This document shows, one piece after another, positions 42,848 through 51,877 of a stretch of 64,000 nucleotides of DNA (the first letter of the stretch is position 1; the number at the start of each line of letters is the position of its first letter). This DNA is from Hungatella_A sp034142505. GTDB lineage: Bacteria; Bacillota; Clostridia; Lachnospirales; Lachnospiraceae. The stretch spans positions 1 through 64,000 of the forward strand of contig JAWZDV010000075.1 in NCBI GenBank assembly GCA_034142505.1. The letters run 5' to 3'. Below the pieces are notes generated by a model. That model saw only the letters and a list, made by a program, of their open reading frames with translations, did not search any database and was not told the origin of the DNA. A program made the translations under genes and the position numbers.

Positions 42848-43114
42848 CTATTCCTCAATCACCTGGATCTCCAGGTAATCAAACTCAATCTGTTCAATAA
42901 AACAGTCCTGTCCAAACCGGGTCTTGGAATGACGCTTAAAGGAGTTAATATTGGCATCCAGCCAGATGGGCTTGCCCAAATCGAACTCATAGCAGATATC
43001 ATCGAGCGCCTGAAACACCATCTCTGTCCGGGACATCGAGTAATCCCCGATACAGATGGTAGTATCTCTCAAAAACCGATTGTCTTTTATTAATTTTCCC
43101 CACATGCGGAACAT
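42848..43114 (-). CDS. Small conserved hypothetical protein
   Basis: 88 residues, acidic, with no helix long enough for the membrane. The visible pattern is DDICYEFDLGKPIWLDANIN and RFGQDCFIEQIEFDYLEIQV. It looks like a compact cytoplasmic alpha/beta protein. No function can be given. It is transcribed toward the pgi terminator and has a gap of 170 bp to the next gene. GAGATGAGGTAATTT precedes ATG. Confidence 0.6.
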   Translation of the reverse strand: MFRMWGKLIKDNRFLRDTTICIGDYSMSRTEMVFQALDDICYEFDLGKPIWLDANINSFKRHSKTRFGQDCFIEQIEFDYLEIQVIEE

Positions 43115-43179
43115 AAATTACCTCATCTCTCCGTATAAAATCATAGTTATGAAATCTATTATATGTAATACAGAATTAG

Positions 43180-43208
43180 TTGTAAAGAAAATATTATGGA
43201 GGTATAAT
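43180..43208 (+). promoter_or_regulatory. Promoter of the coiled-coil membrane protein gene
   Basis: TTGTAA (43180-43185), 17 nt, TATAAT (43203-43208), 77 nt before the next start codon. Confidence 0.65.
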
Positions 43209-43284
43209 AGATTCTATACGGAATTTTGTTTAAAACAATAAAAATGCTTGCGTGAAAGAGTTATGATATGCGAAGGAGGACAGT

Positions 43285-44376
43285 ATGGAGCTACCTATCA
43301 CGGACTATGTGGTTTTTCTGGACGAAGCCAGACAAGCTGTGACAGAGATGAACCGGATGCGGGAACAGGAAGAGATCATGAAGCAGAGGGTGAAGGACGC
43401 ACAGAAGGAACTGGAGTCTGAGGAAAAATCCGTGGCGGATACCATTAACCAGACGGTGAAAAAGCGAATGGAGGAGCTGGGGTCCAGTTATGACAAAGAG
43501 TTGAGCCGGGGGCAGGAGCGGTTGAAGAAAGCCCGGGTCAAACGTGAGAAAGCCAAGAGCAAGGGCGTGAAGGAGAGAATTGCGGAGGAGACGGCAGAAT
43601 TGCGAGAGGAGAACCGGGAACTGCGCCTCCAGATCAAAACTCTGTTCCAGCAGGACCGTGTTCCGAAATACTGCAACACCAAGGGCTACTATGCATTGTT
43701 TATGCCCCACTGGTTTTCTGAGTATCTAAAGCTGCTGCTGACCATACTGGTATGCTTTCTGGTGATTCCCTACGGCGGCTATCTGCTGCTGCCAAAACGG
43801 ACGCCGTTGTATCTTGTCTGTATCTATATGGCCTGCATTCTCGTATTTGGCGGCTGTTATGTCTTGATCGGCAACCGCACCAGAATCCGTCATGCCAAAG
43901 CATTAAAAGAAGCCAGACTGATTCGTGACCAGGTTCATGGCAATGAAAAGAAGATTAAGGTGATCACCCACACGATCAAGAAGGACAGAAACGAGGCGAT
44001 CTATGATCTTCAGAAACATGATGATGAGATCGCTCAGATTGAGCAGGAGATGACAGAGATCGCAGCCAAGAAAAAGGATGCGCTCAATACCTTTGAGAAT
44101 GTGACGAAGAATATTATCTCGGATGAGATTGCGGATAACAACAAGGAAAAGATTGCCTATCTTAAGAGTATTTATGAAGCGCAGGAACAGGAACTGAAGG
44201 AGTTGGAAAACTCCATCAAGACGGGGGCGCTGGAGATTGCAGACCGTTTTGAGCCGTATCTGGGAAAAGATTTTCTTCAGCCGGAGAAACTGGCGGCGCT
44301 TCAGACCAGCATTAAAAATGGCACAAGCGCTAACTTGACAGAAGCGATTACAGATTATAAAAACAAACACGCATAA
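43285..44376 (+). CDS. Coiled-coil membrane protein, unknown
   Basis: 363 residues. A long N-terminal coiled coil (about 15-130, Glu/Lys/Arg-rich) precedes two membrane helices (about 150-173 and 178-200) joined by a short loop. A second long coiled coil (about 205-320) and a small C-terminal region (EKLAALQTSIKNGTSANLTE) follow. Both coils would face the cytoplasm. It might be a scaffold; no family recognised. AAGGAGGACA precedes ATG. Confidence 0.72.
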   Translation: MELPITDYVVFLDEARQAVTEMNRMREQEEIMKQRVKDAQKELESEEKSVADTINQTVKKRMEELGSSYDKELSRGQERLKKARVKREKAKSKGVKERIAEETAELREENRELRLQIKTLFQQDRVPKYCNTKGYYALFMPHWFSEYLKLLLTILVCFLVIPYGGYLLLPKRTPLYLVCIYMACILVFGGCYVLIGNRTRIRHAKALKEARLIRDQVHGNEKKIKVITHTIKKDRNEAIYDLQKHDDEIAQIEQEMTEIAAKKKDALNTFENVTKNIISDEIADNNKEKIAYLKSIYEAQEQELKELENSIKTGALEIADRFEPYLGKDFLQPEKLAALQTSIKNGTSANLTEAITDYKNKHA

Positions 44377-44455
44377 TAATGAAACTGCCGGTCTATACTA
44401 GAGTATGACTATTAGGACTAAGTTATCAAATCATAATTAGACCAGGTGGAGACGC

Positions 44456-45055
44456 ATGAATATTTGGAACAGAATGGCTCCCTTTGAAAAAAGGGAGCTT
44501 TATTATTACGACACCACAAAAGAGTTTGAAGCAGCAGAACTGGCAGCCAGGCTGTACACATTGATACAGGAAGAACTGTCCCGCCAAAACAAAAAAGAAG
44601 TACTATTTCTATGCATTGGAACCGACCGTTCCACGGGAGACAGCCTTGGGCCCCTGATCGGCCACAAACTCCAGGAAAAGCATCTAAACAACATAAGAAT
44701 CCTGGGAACCCTAAACCGCCCGGTTCATGCCATGAACCTGGAGGAACATTTACACATCCTGGAAACTCGCTACCCCCATCATCTTGTCATTGCCGTGGAT
44801 GCCTCCGTAGGCCGCACCGATCATGTGGGCTGCATCACCCTTGGCCGCGGCGCCCTAAAGCCGGGACTCGGCGTCAGCAAGGAACTCCGTTCCGTAGGCG
44901 ACATCTTCATCACCGGCATTGTCAGCAGCTGCGGCAACTACGACCCCCTGATGCTCCAAAGCATCCGTCTGTCTATTGTCATGCGTCTGGCCGACTGCAT
45001 CAGTGAAAGTATTTGTCTTGTCGAAAAGTTATGGGATTCCATGGCATTGGTTTGA
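44456..45055 (+). CDS. yyaC: Spore protein YyaC
   Basis: 199 residues. It has the YyaC signature LCIGTDRSTGDSLGPLIG, with further motifs VIAVDASVGR and GVGDIFITG-like residues (VGDIFITGIVSSCG). YyaC resembles the germination protease GPR fold and is made in sporulating Bacillus and Clostridia, function not settled. Its presence marks a spore-forming lineage. GGTGGAG precedes ATG. Confidence 0.9.
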   Translation: MNIWNRMAPFEKRELYYYDTTKEFEAAELAARLYTLIQEELSRQNKKEVLFLCIGTDRSTGDSLGPLIGHKLQEKHLNNIRILGTLNRPVHAMNLEEHLHILETRYPHHLVIAVDASVGRTDHVGCITLGRGALKPGLGVSKELRSVGDIFITGIVSSCGNYDPLMLQSIRLSIVMRLADCISESICLVEKLWDSMALV

Positions 45056-45121
45056 CATAATTTGCGCCCGTACTGTGCTATTATTCCTTGGACAATAGAA
45101 AAATAATAGCGGGGTGAGCCT

Positions 45122-46363
45122 ATGGGAGAATTATATAACCCATTCCCAAAGCTGCCGAAAAACATTCGGCAGATTGGGGAACGGGATGACATGGTCAGAT
45201 TATACATGGAGGATTATGTAAATACATATTTGAAAAAACTTTATCCAAGAAGTGGACAAGACCTTCGGGTGGGATTGCTGCTTGGCAGTATGGAAGAGCA
45301 GGACGGAGTTCCGTATCTGTTTGTGGACGGAGCCATGGAGATGGAGGACGTGACGGAGGACGGCGAGCGGGTCATCTTTTCCGAGACGGCCTGGAAGAAA
45401 GCCTACCAGAATATGGAGAAAATGTTCCCCAAGCGGAGTATTCTCGGATGGTTCCTGTGCGGAAACCAGGGAACCCAGCTGAGCCCGCTAAATTATTGGA
45501 AGCAGCACGGGCAGTATTTTGCAGGAAAATTCCAGTTGATGTATCTGAATTCCGGTTTGGAGGGCGAGGAAGCGATCTATATCACCTCCGAGGACGGATT
45601 TTATAAACTGCGTGGACACAGCATTTACTATGAAAGAAACGAGATGATGCAGGACTACATGGTTCTACGCAAGGATGCGAGAAGAATTGAGTCCGGCTCA
45701 GGCGACACGGTGATCCGCGATTTCCGGCAGAGAATGGATGAGAACAAGACGCAGATTGCAGCGCACCGCAGCACAGTCAGTATGCTGGGGGGCTTATGCA
45801 GCGTGTTGTCCATTGTGGTGCTGGCCGGCGGCGTTGTCCTGTTCAATAATTATGAGAAAATGAAGCAGATGGAAAGTGTGATTGCCTCCGTTATGCCGGC
45901 GGGCAGCAGTGAGGCGGACCACTATCAGGCTTCCAAGTCTCCCGGCAGCAAGCCCTCGGTCAACATCATCACGGGTGACGATGGCGACGATCTGATCATA
46001 GAGGAAGCGGCGGGACAAGTCTATCCTACTGTGGAGGAAGAGACCATGTCCTCCACCATGCCGGATACGCAGGCGGCTGGCGAGACCAAGTCCGGCGGGG
46101 CGTCGGAGACGACGGCCGTGGCCGATAACCAGCCATCCACGGTGCCATCCCTAGAGCAGCAGGAGACGCTGATGGAGACAGCGGCCCAGGCGGCATCCGG
46201 GGAGAACACTTACATATATGAGGTAATGGAGGGAGAGACGCTGTACGGAATCTGTCTGAAGTTCTACCATAATATGAACAAACTGGACGAGATATGCGAA
46301 TTGAACGGCCTGGAAGATCAAAATAAAATTATCGCCGGCCAGAAACTGATTTTACCTGATTAA
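45122..46363 (+). CDS. Type II membrane protein with C-terminal LysM domain
   Basis: 413 residues. The N-terminal cytoplasmic domain (about 1-190) has VGLLLGSMEEQDGVPYLFVD and ILGWFLCGN, reminiscent of a JAB/MPN-type fold without its metal ligands (visual impression only). One helix lies near 222-245. A Ser/Thr/Glu-rich linker (260-360) ends in a LysM domain (EVMEGETLYGICLKFYHNMN; IIAGQKLILPD) that would hold peptidoglycan. The next gene has the same topology. GGGGTGAGC precedes ATG. Confidence 0.78.
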   Translation: MGELYNPFPKLPKNIRQIGERDDMVRLYMEDYVNTYLKKLYPRSGQDLRVGLLLGSMEEQDGVPYLFVDGAMEMEDVTEDGERVIFSETAWKKAYQNMEKMFPKRSILGWFLCGNQGTQLSPLNYWKQHGQYFAGKFQLMYLNSGLEGEEAIYITSEDGFYKLRGHSIYYERNEMMQDYMVLRKDARRIESGSGDTVIRDFRQRMDENKTQIAAHRSTVSMLGGLCSVLSIVVLAGGVVLFNNYEKMKQMESVIASVMPAGSSEADHYQASKSPGSKPSVNIITGDDGDDLIIEEAAGQVYPTVEEETMSSTMPDTQAAGETKSGGASETTAVADNQPSTVPSLEQQETLMETAAQAASGENTYIYEVMEGETLYGICLKFYHNMNKLDEICELNGLEDQNKIIAGQKLILPD

Positions 46364-46444
46364 AAGAAACCTTTGAAAAAGATAATGCGCATCTTCTGAA
46401 ATTGTTATATAATAGCCGGGTAGGAACTGATTGATTCTGGGAGA

Positions 46445-47722
46445 ATGCGCATGAGTAATATGAGCTCTATGAATAGAGATATGAAGAAACGCCAGCTCAA
46501 ACGTCAGGTCATCTCGAACCCTGCCATGCGTCCGGACCGGGAGGAGGACAGCGAACAGATTGTCAAAAAGGCCCATCAAAAGGTCTGGAAGAAGCGGTTG
46601 ACAATCCTGGCAGTTGTGGCAGTGGTGATTGCGGTGGGGGTCTATGGCGGCTACCGGTATTACCGTGATTATCGGTATACGGATTTTACCGTGGGCTGGG
46701 AACGACAGATGGACCGTGGGGAATCCAGCTTTACCGGGTATTTGAATTTTGGAAGTAATTTGTTAAAATATAGTAAGGACGGCGTTTCCTATGTGGACAG
46801 CAGCGGCAAGGATGTGTGGATTTTAAGCTACGAGATGAAGACGCCCATCGCTGCGGTAAACGGCGATTACGCGGTGATTGCGGATCAGCAGGGGAACGAT
46901 ATTTATATCTGTGACAAGAATGGCGGCGTCGGTGTGGCGACTACAAACCGGCCTATCATCAAGGTCACGGTATCGGCAAAAGGGCTGGTGGCGGCGGTTC
47001 TGGAGGATCAGAAGGCCACCTATATCAATATGTTCAAGAAGGATGGCAGCGCCCTGGATATCGAGATTAAAGGTCTGATGGGCGGAGATGTTGGGTATCC
47101 TCTTGATATTTCCCTGTCGCCGGATGGAACCAAACTGGTCGGTTCCTTTATGTATATTGATAACGGATCATTGAAATGCCGGGTGGCTTTCTACGACTTC
47201 TCGGAGATCGGAAAGAATATACCGACCCGTTTTGTGGGAGGTTTTCATGAACTTTATGAGACTAGTATGATTCCTAGAGTGGCATTTATGGACGAGGTTT
47301 ATTCCTGTGCGTTTGCGGATGACAGTATCTCATTTTTCAGTTCAAGAAATGCGGTATCACCGGAGCTGCTGGTCCATATCCCCATCGAGGAAGAGATCAA
47401 AAGTGTGTTCCATTCGTCCGAGTATGCCGGCGTGATCGTGGGGGCGGCGTCGGGAGAATACAACTACCGGATGGATGTCTATAAAGCCAACGGGGACAAG
47501 CTTTTCAGCGAGCCATTCTCCTATGACTATCAGAACGTCGATGTTGACGGAGAACATATCTTTTTGTATAATGAAGATTCATGCAGAGTGTATAATATGT
47601 GGGGAAATTTAAAGTTCGAGGGAGAATTTGATTTCACCGTTTCCAAGATAACCAACGGCTCCTTTCCAAACTCTCTGATTGTCACGGGACCACAGGACAT
47701 GAAAGAGATCAAACTGCAGTAG
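46445..47722 (+). CDS. DUF5711 family membrane-anchored beta-propeller-like protein
   Basis: 425 residues. A basic N terminus and one helix near 50-70 precede an outer domain with repeating beta blades (for example VSYVDSSGKDVWILSY; AVIADQQGNDIYICDKNG; ISLSPDGTKLVGSF). I recognise this as DUF5711, function unknown. ATG 46445 and ATG 46451 (two codons later) are both possible. It follows the LysM protein by 81 nt, with a TATAAT-like box between. Confidence 0.8.
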   Translation: MRMSNMSSMNRDMKKRQLKRQVISNPAMRPDREEDSEQIVKKAHQKVWKKRLTILAVVAVVIAVGVYGGYRYYRDYRYTDFTVGWERQMDRGESSFTGYLNFGSNLLKYSKDGVSYVDSSGKDVWILSYEMKTPIAAVNGDYAVIADQQGNDIYICDKNGGVGVATTNRPIIKVTVSAKGLVAAVLEDQKATYINMFKKDGSALDIEIKGLMGGDVGYPLDISLSPDGTKLVGSFMYIDNGSLKCRVAFYDFSEIGKNIPTRFVGGFHELYETSMIPRVAFMDEVYSCAFADDSISFFSSRNAVSPELLVHIPIEEEIKSVFHSSEYAGVIVGAASGEYNYRMDVYKANGDKLFSEPFSYDYQNVDVDGEHIFLYNEDSCRVYNMWGNLKFEGEFDFTVSKITNGSFPNSLIVTGPQDMKEIKLQ

Positions 47723-47794
47723 GATTCTCATAAAAGCAATAAAATTTTACATAAACTACCAACTCTACAACACAAACGATAGGAGGATTTACCA

Positions 47795-49777
47795 ATGAGC
47801 AATCTTGATACTATGTCAGTAAATGCAATACGTGTCCTTTCTGCTGATGCAATTCAGAAAGCCAATTCCGGTCACCCGGGACTTCCGCTGGGAGCAGCGC
47901 CAATTGCGTATGAATTGTGGGCCAATCACATGAACCACAATCCGGCCAATCCACAGTGGGCGAACCGCGACCGCTTTGTTCTGTCAGGCGGACATGGGTC
48001 CATGCTGTTATATTCTCTGCTTCATTTATTCGGCTATGGGGATCTGTCGAAAGAGGATATCATGAATTTCCGCCAGATGGGATCTCTGACTCCAGGACAC
48101 CCGGAGTACAGACATACCGTGGGCGTGGAAGCGACAACAGGACCGCTGGGAGCTGGCATGGGAATGGCTGTTGGTATGGCGATGGCAGAATCCCACTTAG
48201 AGGCTGTGTTTAATAAAGAGAATTATCCGGTAGTTGACCACTATACCTATGTGCTGGGCGGCGACGGCTGTATGATGGAAGGTATTTCCTCAGAGGCGTT
48301 CTCTCTTGCAGGGACGCTGGGATTGTCCAAGCTGATTGTGTTCTATGATTCCAACAGCATTTCCATCGAGGGAAGCACGGATATTGCCTTTACGGAAAAT
48401 GTTCAGATGCGGATGCAGGCGTTTGGATTCCAGACGATTACGGTTGAGGATGGCAACGATTTAGAAGCCATTGGCCGCGCGATTGAGGAGGCAAAGGCGG
48501 ATACAGAGAGACCGTCCTTTATCACCGTGAAGACCCAGATCGGCTACGGCTGTCCGGCCAAGCAGGGCAAGGCCAGCGCGCACGGGGAGCCTCTTGGCGT
48601 GGAGAATGTGGAAGCCATGAAGGAGAACTTGGGATGGCCGTCAAAAGAGCCATTCTATGTTCCGGAAGAAGTGTATGAGAATTACCGGAAGATTGCAGAC
48701 GAGAAGGCGGAAGTGGAAGCAGCCTGGAACGTGATGTTTGCAGCTTACTGTGAAGAATATCCGGAGATGGAAGCGTTGTGGAACCAGTATCATGACACCA
48801 GGGCGGCTGAGTGTCTGTGGGATGACGAGGCATTCTGGGCACAGTCCGAGAAGCCGGAGGCGACCAGAAACTTATCCGGAAAAGCATTAAATTATATGAA
48901 GGACAAGCTGCCGAACCTGTTTGGCGGTTCCGCGGACTTAGCGCCTTCCAATAAGACGAATATGTCCGGCGTGGGGGATTTCTCCAAGGCGACGCCTGAG
49001 GGACGCAACCTGCATTTTGGTGTCCGGGAGCTGGCTATGGCTGCCATTGGCAATGGAATTATGCTTCATGGCGGACTGCGGGCTTATGTAGCGACATTCT
49101 TCGTGTTCAGTGACTATGTAAAACCAATGGCGCGGTTGTCTGCCCTGATGGGTGTGCCGCTGACCTTTGTACTGACTCATGACAGTATCGGTGTTGGCGA
49201 GGACGGACCGACCCATGAGCCGATTGAACAGCTGGCTATGCTGCGGGCAATGCCGAACTTCCATGTATTCCGTCCATGTGACGCGGTGGAGACGGCGGCG
49301 GCCTGGTATTCTGCTGTGACTTCCGATAGAACGCCTACGGCTCTGGTGCTGACAAGACAGAACCTGGCTCCGATGGCAGGAAGCAGCAAGGATGCGCTGA
49401 AGGGCGGCTATGTGATTGACGACTGCGAGGGTACACCGGATGTGATCCTCATGGCAAGCGGCTCTGAGGTGGAACTGGCCGTGAAGGCAAAAGCTGTTCT
49501 GGAAGGCGAGGGAACGAAGGTGCGTGTGGTTTCCATGCCATGTATGGATCTGTTCGAGGAGCAGACAGCGGAATATAAAGAATCCGTACTTCCAAAGGCC
49601 GTGAGAAAACGTGTGGCCATTGAGGCGCTCACCGATTTCGGCTGGGGTAAATATGCAGGTCTGGACGGCGCTTATGTGACGATGAAGGGATTTGGCGCAA
49701 GCGGTCCGGCTGCACAGCTGTTTGAGCATTTTGGCTTTACCGTTGATCATGTGGTTGCTGCGGTAAAGGGATTATAA
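47795..49777 (+). CDS. tkt: Transketolase
   Basis: 660-residue thiamine-diphosphate enzyme moving two-carbon units in the pentose phosphate pathway. The N-terminal region has NSGHPGLPLGAAPIAYELW. The TPP motif is GGDGCMMEG. The pyrimidine domain has FGVRELAMAAIGNG, and THDSIGVGEDGPTHEP carries conserved His and Glu residues. Normal length. AGGAGGATTTACC precedes ATG. Glucokinase follows at 31 nt. Confidence 0.97.
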   Translation: MSNLDTMSVNAIRVLSADAIQKANSGHPGLPLGAAPIAYELWANHMNHNPANPQWANRDRFVLSGGHGSMLLYSLLHLFGYGDLSKEDIMNFRQMGSLTPGHPEYRHTVGVEATTGPLGAGMGMAVGMAMAESHLEAVFNKENYPVVDHYTYVLGGDGCMMEGISSEAFSLAGTLGLSKLIVFYDSNSISIEGSTDIAFTENVQMRMQAFGFQTITVEDGNDLEAIGRAIEEAKADTERPSFITVKTQIGYGCPAKQGKASAHGEPLGVENVEAMKENLGWPSKEPFYVPEEVYENYRKIADEKAEVEAAWNVMFAAYCEEYPEMEALWNQYHDTRAAECLWDDEAFWAQSEKPEATRNLSGKALNYMKDKLPNLFGGSADLAPSNKTNMSGVGDFSKATPEGRNLHFGVRELAMAAIGNGIMLHGGLRAYVATFFVFSDYVKPMARLSALMGVPLTFVLTHDSIGVGEDGPTHEPIEQLAMLRAMPNFHVFRPCDAVETAAAWYSAVTSDRTPTALVLTRQNLAPMAGSSKDALKGGYVIDDCEGTPDVILMASGSEVELAVKAKAVLEGEGTKVRVVSMPCMDLFEEQTAEYKESVLPKAVRKRVAIEALTDFGWGKYAGLDGAYVTMKGFGASGPAAQLFEHFGFTVDHVVAAVKGL

Positions 49778-49808
49778 GTGTCAGACGAAGGATAAGGAGA
49801 TTGGAATT

Positions 49809-50750
49809 ATGGGTAAGAAATGTATCGGTATTGATGTAGGCGGAACATCTGTAAAGATTGGCCTGTTTGAAGTAGGCGGAGAACTGGTTGACAAGTGGGA
49901 AGTGAAGACCCGGAAGGAAGAACAGGGCAGATATATCCTGGAGGATGTGGCGGCTTCGATTAAGGAGCAGCTGGCAGCGAAGGGAATCGATATGGCGGAT
50001 GTGGTTGGAGCCGGAATCGGAGTTCCGGGGCCGATACTGCCGGATGGCTACGTGGAGGTATGCGTGAACTTAGGCTGGAGAGACAAGAATCCGGTGAACG
50101 AGTTACAGGAACTGCTGGGCGTGCCTGTCCGTGGGGGTAACGACGCCAACGTGGCGGCTCTGGGCGAGATGTGGCAGGGCGGCGGAAAAGGTTATACCGA
50201 TATTGTGATGGTTACTCTTGGTACCGGCGTGGGCGGCGGCGTGATTATCGACGAGAAGATCATCGCCGGCAAACATGGTCTCGGCGGAGAGATCGGCCAT
50301 ATCCATATCCGGGATGAGGAGACGGAGCACTGCAACTGCGGCGGCGTGGGCTGTGTGGAGCAGGTGGCGTCGGCTACCGGTATCGCGAGAGAAGCCAGAA
50401 GAAAGATGGCGGCCAGCCAGAAACCGTCTGCCATGCGTGAATTCGGTGATCATGTGACGGCCAAAAACGTGCTGGATGCGGCGAAAGCCGGGGATGAGCT
50501 GGCGATGGAAGTGATGGAGGTAGTAGGCCATTACCTGGGTCTGGCGCTGGCACAGATCGCTCTGACGGTGGACCCGGAGATCTTCGTCATTGGCGGCGGA
50601 GTGTCCAAGGCGGGACAGTTCCTCATTGACTTAATTGACAAGCATTATGCGGAATATATGGTAATCTCCCAAAACCGCGCAGTCATCGGCCTGGCAACCC
50701 TGGGCAATGATGCGGGAATTTACGGAGCGGCCAGACTGATTCTGGATTAA
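49809..50750 (+). CDS. glk: ROK family glucokinase
   Basis: 313 residues without a DNA-binding domain. The ATP phosphate loop is DVGGTSVKIG and the catalytic Asp lies in GGNDANVAALGE. The zinc loop HCNCGGVGC follows GLGGEIGHIHI. It phosphorylates glucose to glucose-6-P. It probably shares a transcript with tkt and ends at a strong terminator. AAGGAGATTGG precedes ATG. Confidence 0.95.
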   Translation: MGKKCIGIDVGGTSVKIGLFEVGGELVDKWEVKTRKEEQGRYILEDVAASIKEQLAAKGIDMADVVGAGIGVPGPILPDGYVEVCVNLGWRDKNPVNELQELLGVPVRGGNDANVAALGEMWQGGGKGYTDIVMVTLGTGVGGGVIIDEKIIAGKHGLGGEIGHIHIRDEETEHCNCGGVGCVEQVASATGIAREARRKMAASQKPSAMREFGDHVTAKNVLDAAKAGDELAMEVMEVVGHYLGLALAQIALTVDPEIFVIGGGVSKAGQFLIDLIDKHYAEYMVISQNRAVIGLATLGNDAGIYGAARLILD

Positions 50751-50766
50751 ATTAATTTAGATAAGA

Positions 50767-50830
50767 AAAGAACACCTGTAAGTCAAGTCATTGATGTAAC
50801 AATGACATGGACTTGCGGGTGTTCTTTTTT
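50767..50830 (+). terminator. Terminator after glk
   Basis: AAGAACACC/GGTGTTCTT and an inner GTCATTG/CAATGAC stem form a long hairpin followed by six T. It also lies at the 3' end of the minus-strand regulator and may serve both. Confidence 0.88.
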
Positions 50831-50845
50831 GTTTTGTGATCATCA

Positions 50846-51625
50846 TTATTGACATTGCTGAATCGCGTTTTGATAATCCGGATCGTAATACCACTGTGGC
50901 GTCCCCTCCATGGCGACCACGAAGGAATAGACCTCCGGCAGAATCTTACACTCTAAGTATTCCAACGGCCCCAGCTGGCACTGCGCCTCTCTCTGTGTAT
51001 AAAAAAGAGGGGTGCCGGGAGCAACCTCCAGAAGCTGGGCATCGATAAAATCTGCTTTGACCGCGGTAAGCCGCTCACGGCCCGTGGTGAAAGAAACTCC
51101 ATACTGTTTTTGCAGGAATAAATACAGATCAAAAAACTTGTCGCTGTATGTATCCAAATCCGGAAAGAAATCCGTGCGCAGGTAATTGGTCATGATACAG
51201 AAAGCCCGGTCTCCGTTGCAGAGTACCCGCTGAATGCGGAATACCTCGGTTTTCTCTGTGACCAGCAGCGACTTGGCGGCCTTTGGTGGCGCAATGATGC
51301 GGTCGATCCAGGTCCCCTTGGAATAGGTGTAGCCCTGGTTGGAGAATTCCCCGGTGAGTGAGACCACGTTGTGGAACTTCTGATAGACATTAGAAAAACC
51401 GGGGCTCTTAATATTCACCACCTCGGTCCCATGTCCCTGTTTTACCCGGATAATACCTTCCCGAACCAGTAAGTCCACGGCGTGCCGGACGGTGGTCCGG
51501 CTGACGTTAAATATTTTTTCCAGTTCTCCTTCCGGTGGTAGAAAGGTTCCTACGGGATAAACATCATTATCAATATCTTCTTTTAACTTATTGTACACGA
51601 CTTTATAAGCTGGATAGCGTGCCAT
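50846..51625 (-). CDS. GntR/HutC-family transcriptional repressor
   Basis: 259 residues. The N-terminal GntR winged helix (about 8-72; LPPEGELEKIFNVSRTTVRHAVDLL) is followed by a UTRA ligand domain (about 95-250). ATG 51625 is preferred because GGGAGAT lies 5-6 nt upstream; the longer form uses TTG 51631 with none. It is divergent from the GH28-like gene, with an operator-like palindrome over that gene's promoter. It probably senses a sugar phosphate or uronate and controls the island to its right. Confidence 0.9.
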   Translation of the reverse strand: MARYPAYKVVYNKLKEDIDNDVYPVGTFLPPEGELEKIFNVSRTTVRHAVDLLVREGIIRVKQGHGTEVVNIKSPGFSNVYQKFHNVVSLTGEFSNQGYTYSKGTWIDRIIAPPKAAKSLLVTEKTEVFRIQRVLCNGDRAFCIMTNYLRTDFFPDLDTYSDKFFDLYLFLQKQYGVSFTTGRERLTAVKADFIDAQLLEVAPGTPLFYTQREAQCQLGPLEYLECKILPEVYSFVVAMEGTPQWYYDPDYQNAIQQCQ

Positions 51626-51790
51626 AATCAATCTCCCTTCCTGAATTGCAAGAAGTCATATTTATAGATTATTGTACGTTGTATTCGTAAAAAAGTCAAA
51701 TAGAAACAAGCGTAATAATGAAAAATGTACATAATGCATAAAAAATACGCTGATGTTTGGCAAATATAGTGGTTGAAAACTAAATTTGTA

Positions 51791-51841
51791 TTGATTACAA
51801 TTAAAAACATAAACATAATGATGTTTAAGAGTAAACATAAT
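51791..51841 (+). promoter_or_regulatory. Promoter and candidate GntR operator of the GH28 island
   Basis: TTGATT (51791-51796), 17 nt, CATAAT (51814-51819). A perfect palindrome AAACAT-AATG-ATGTTT (51811-51826) covers the -10 box. TAAACATAAT occurs twice, at 51810 and 51832, 22 bp apart (two helix turns), so a repressor dimer pair could bind the same face. Confidence 0.65.
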
Positions 51842-51877
51842 AATGTAATGATTAATTTTGCAACAGAGGAGAACTTC

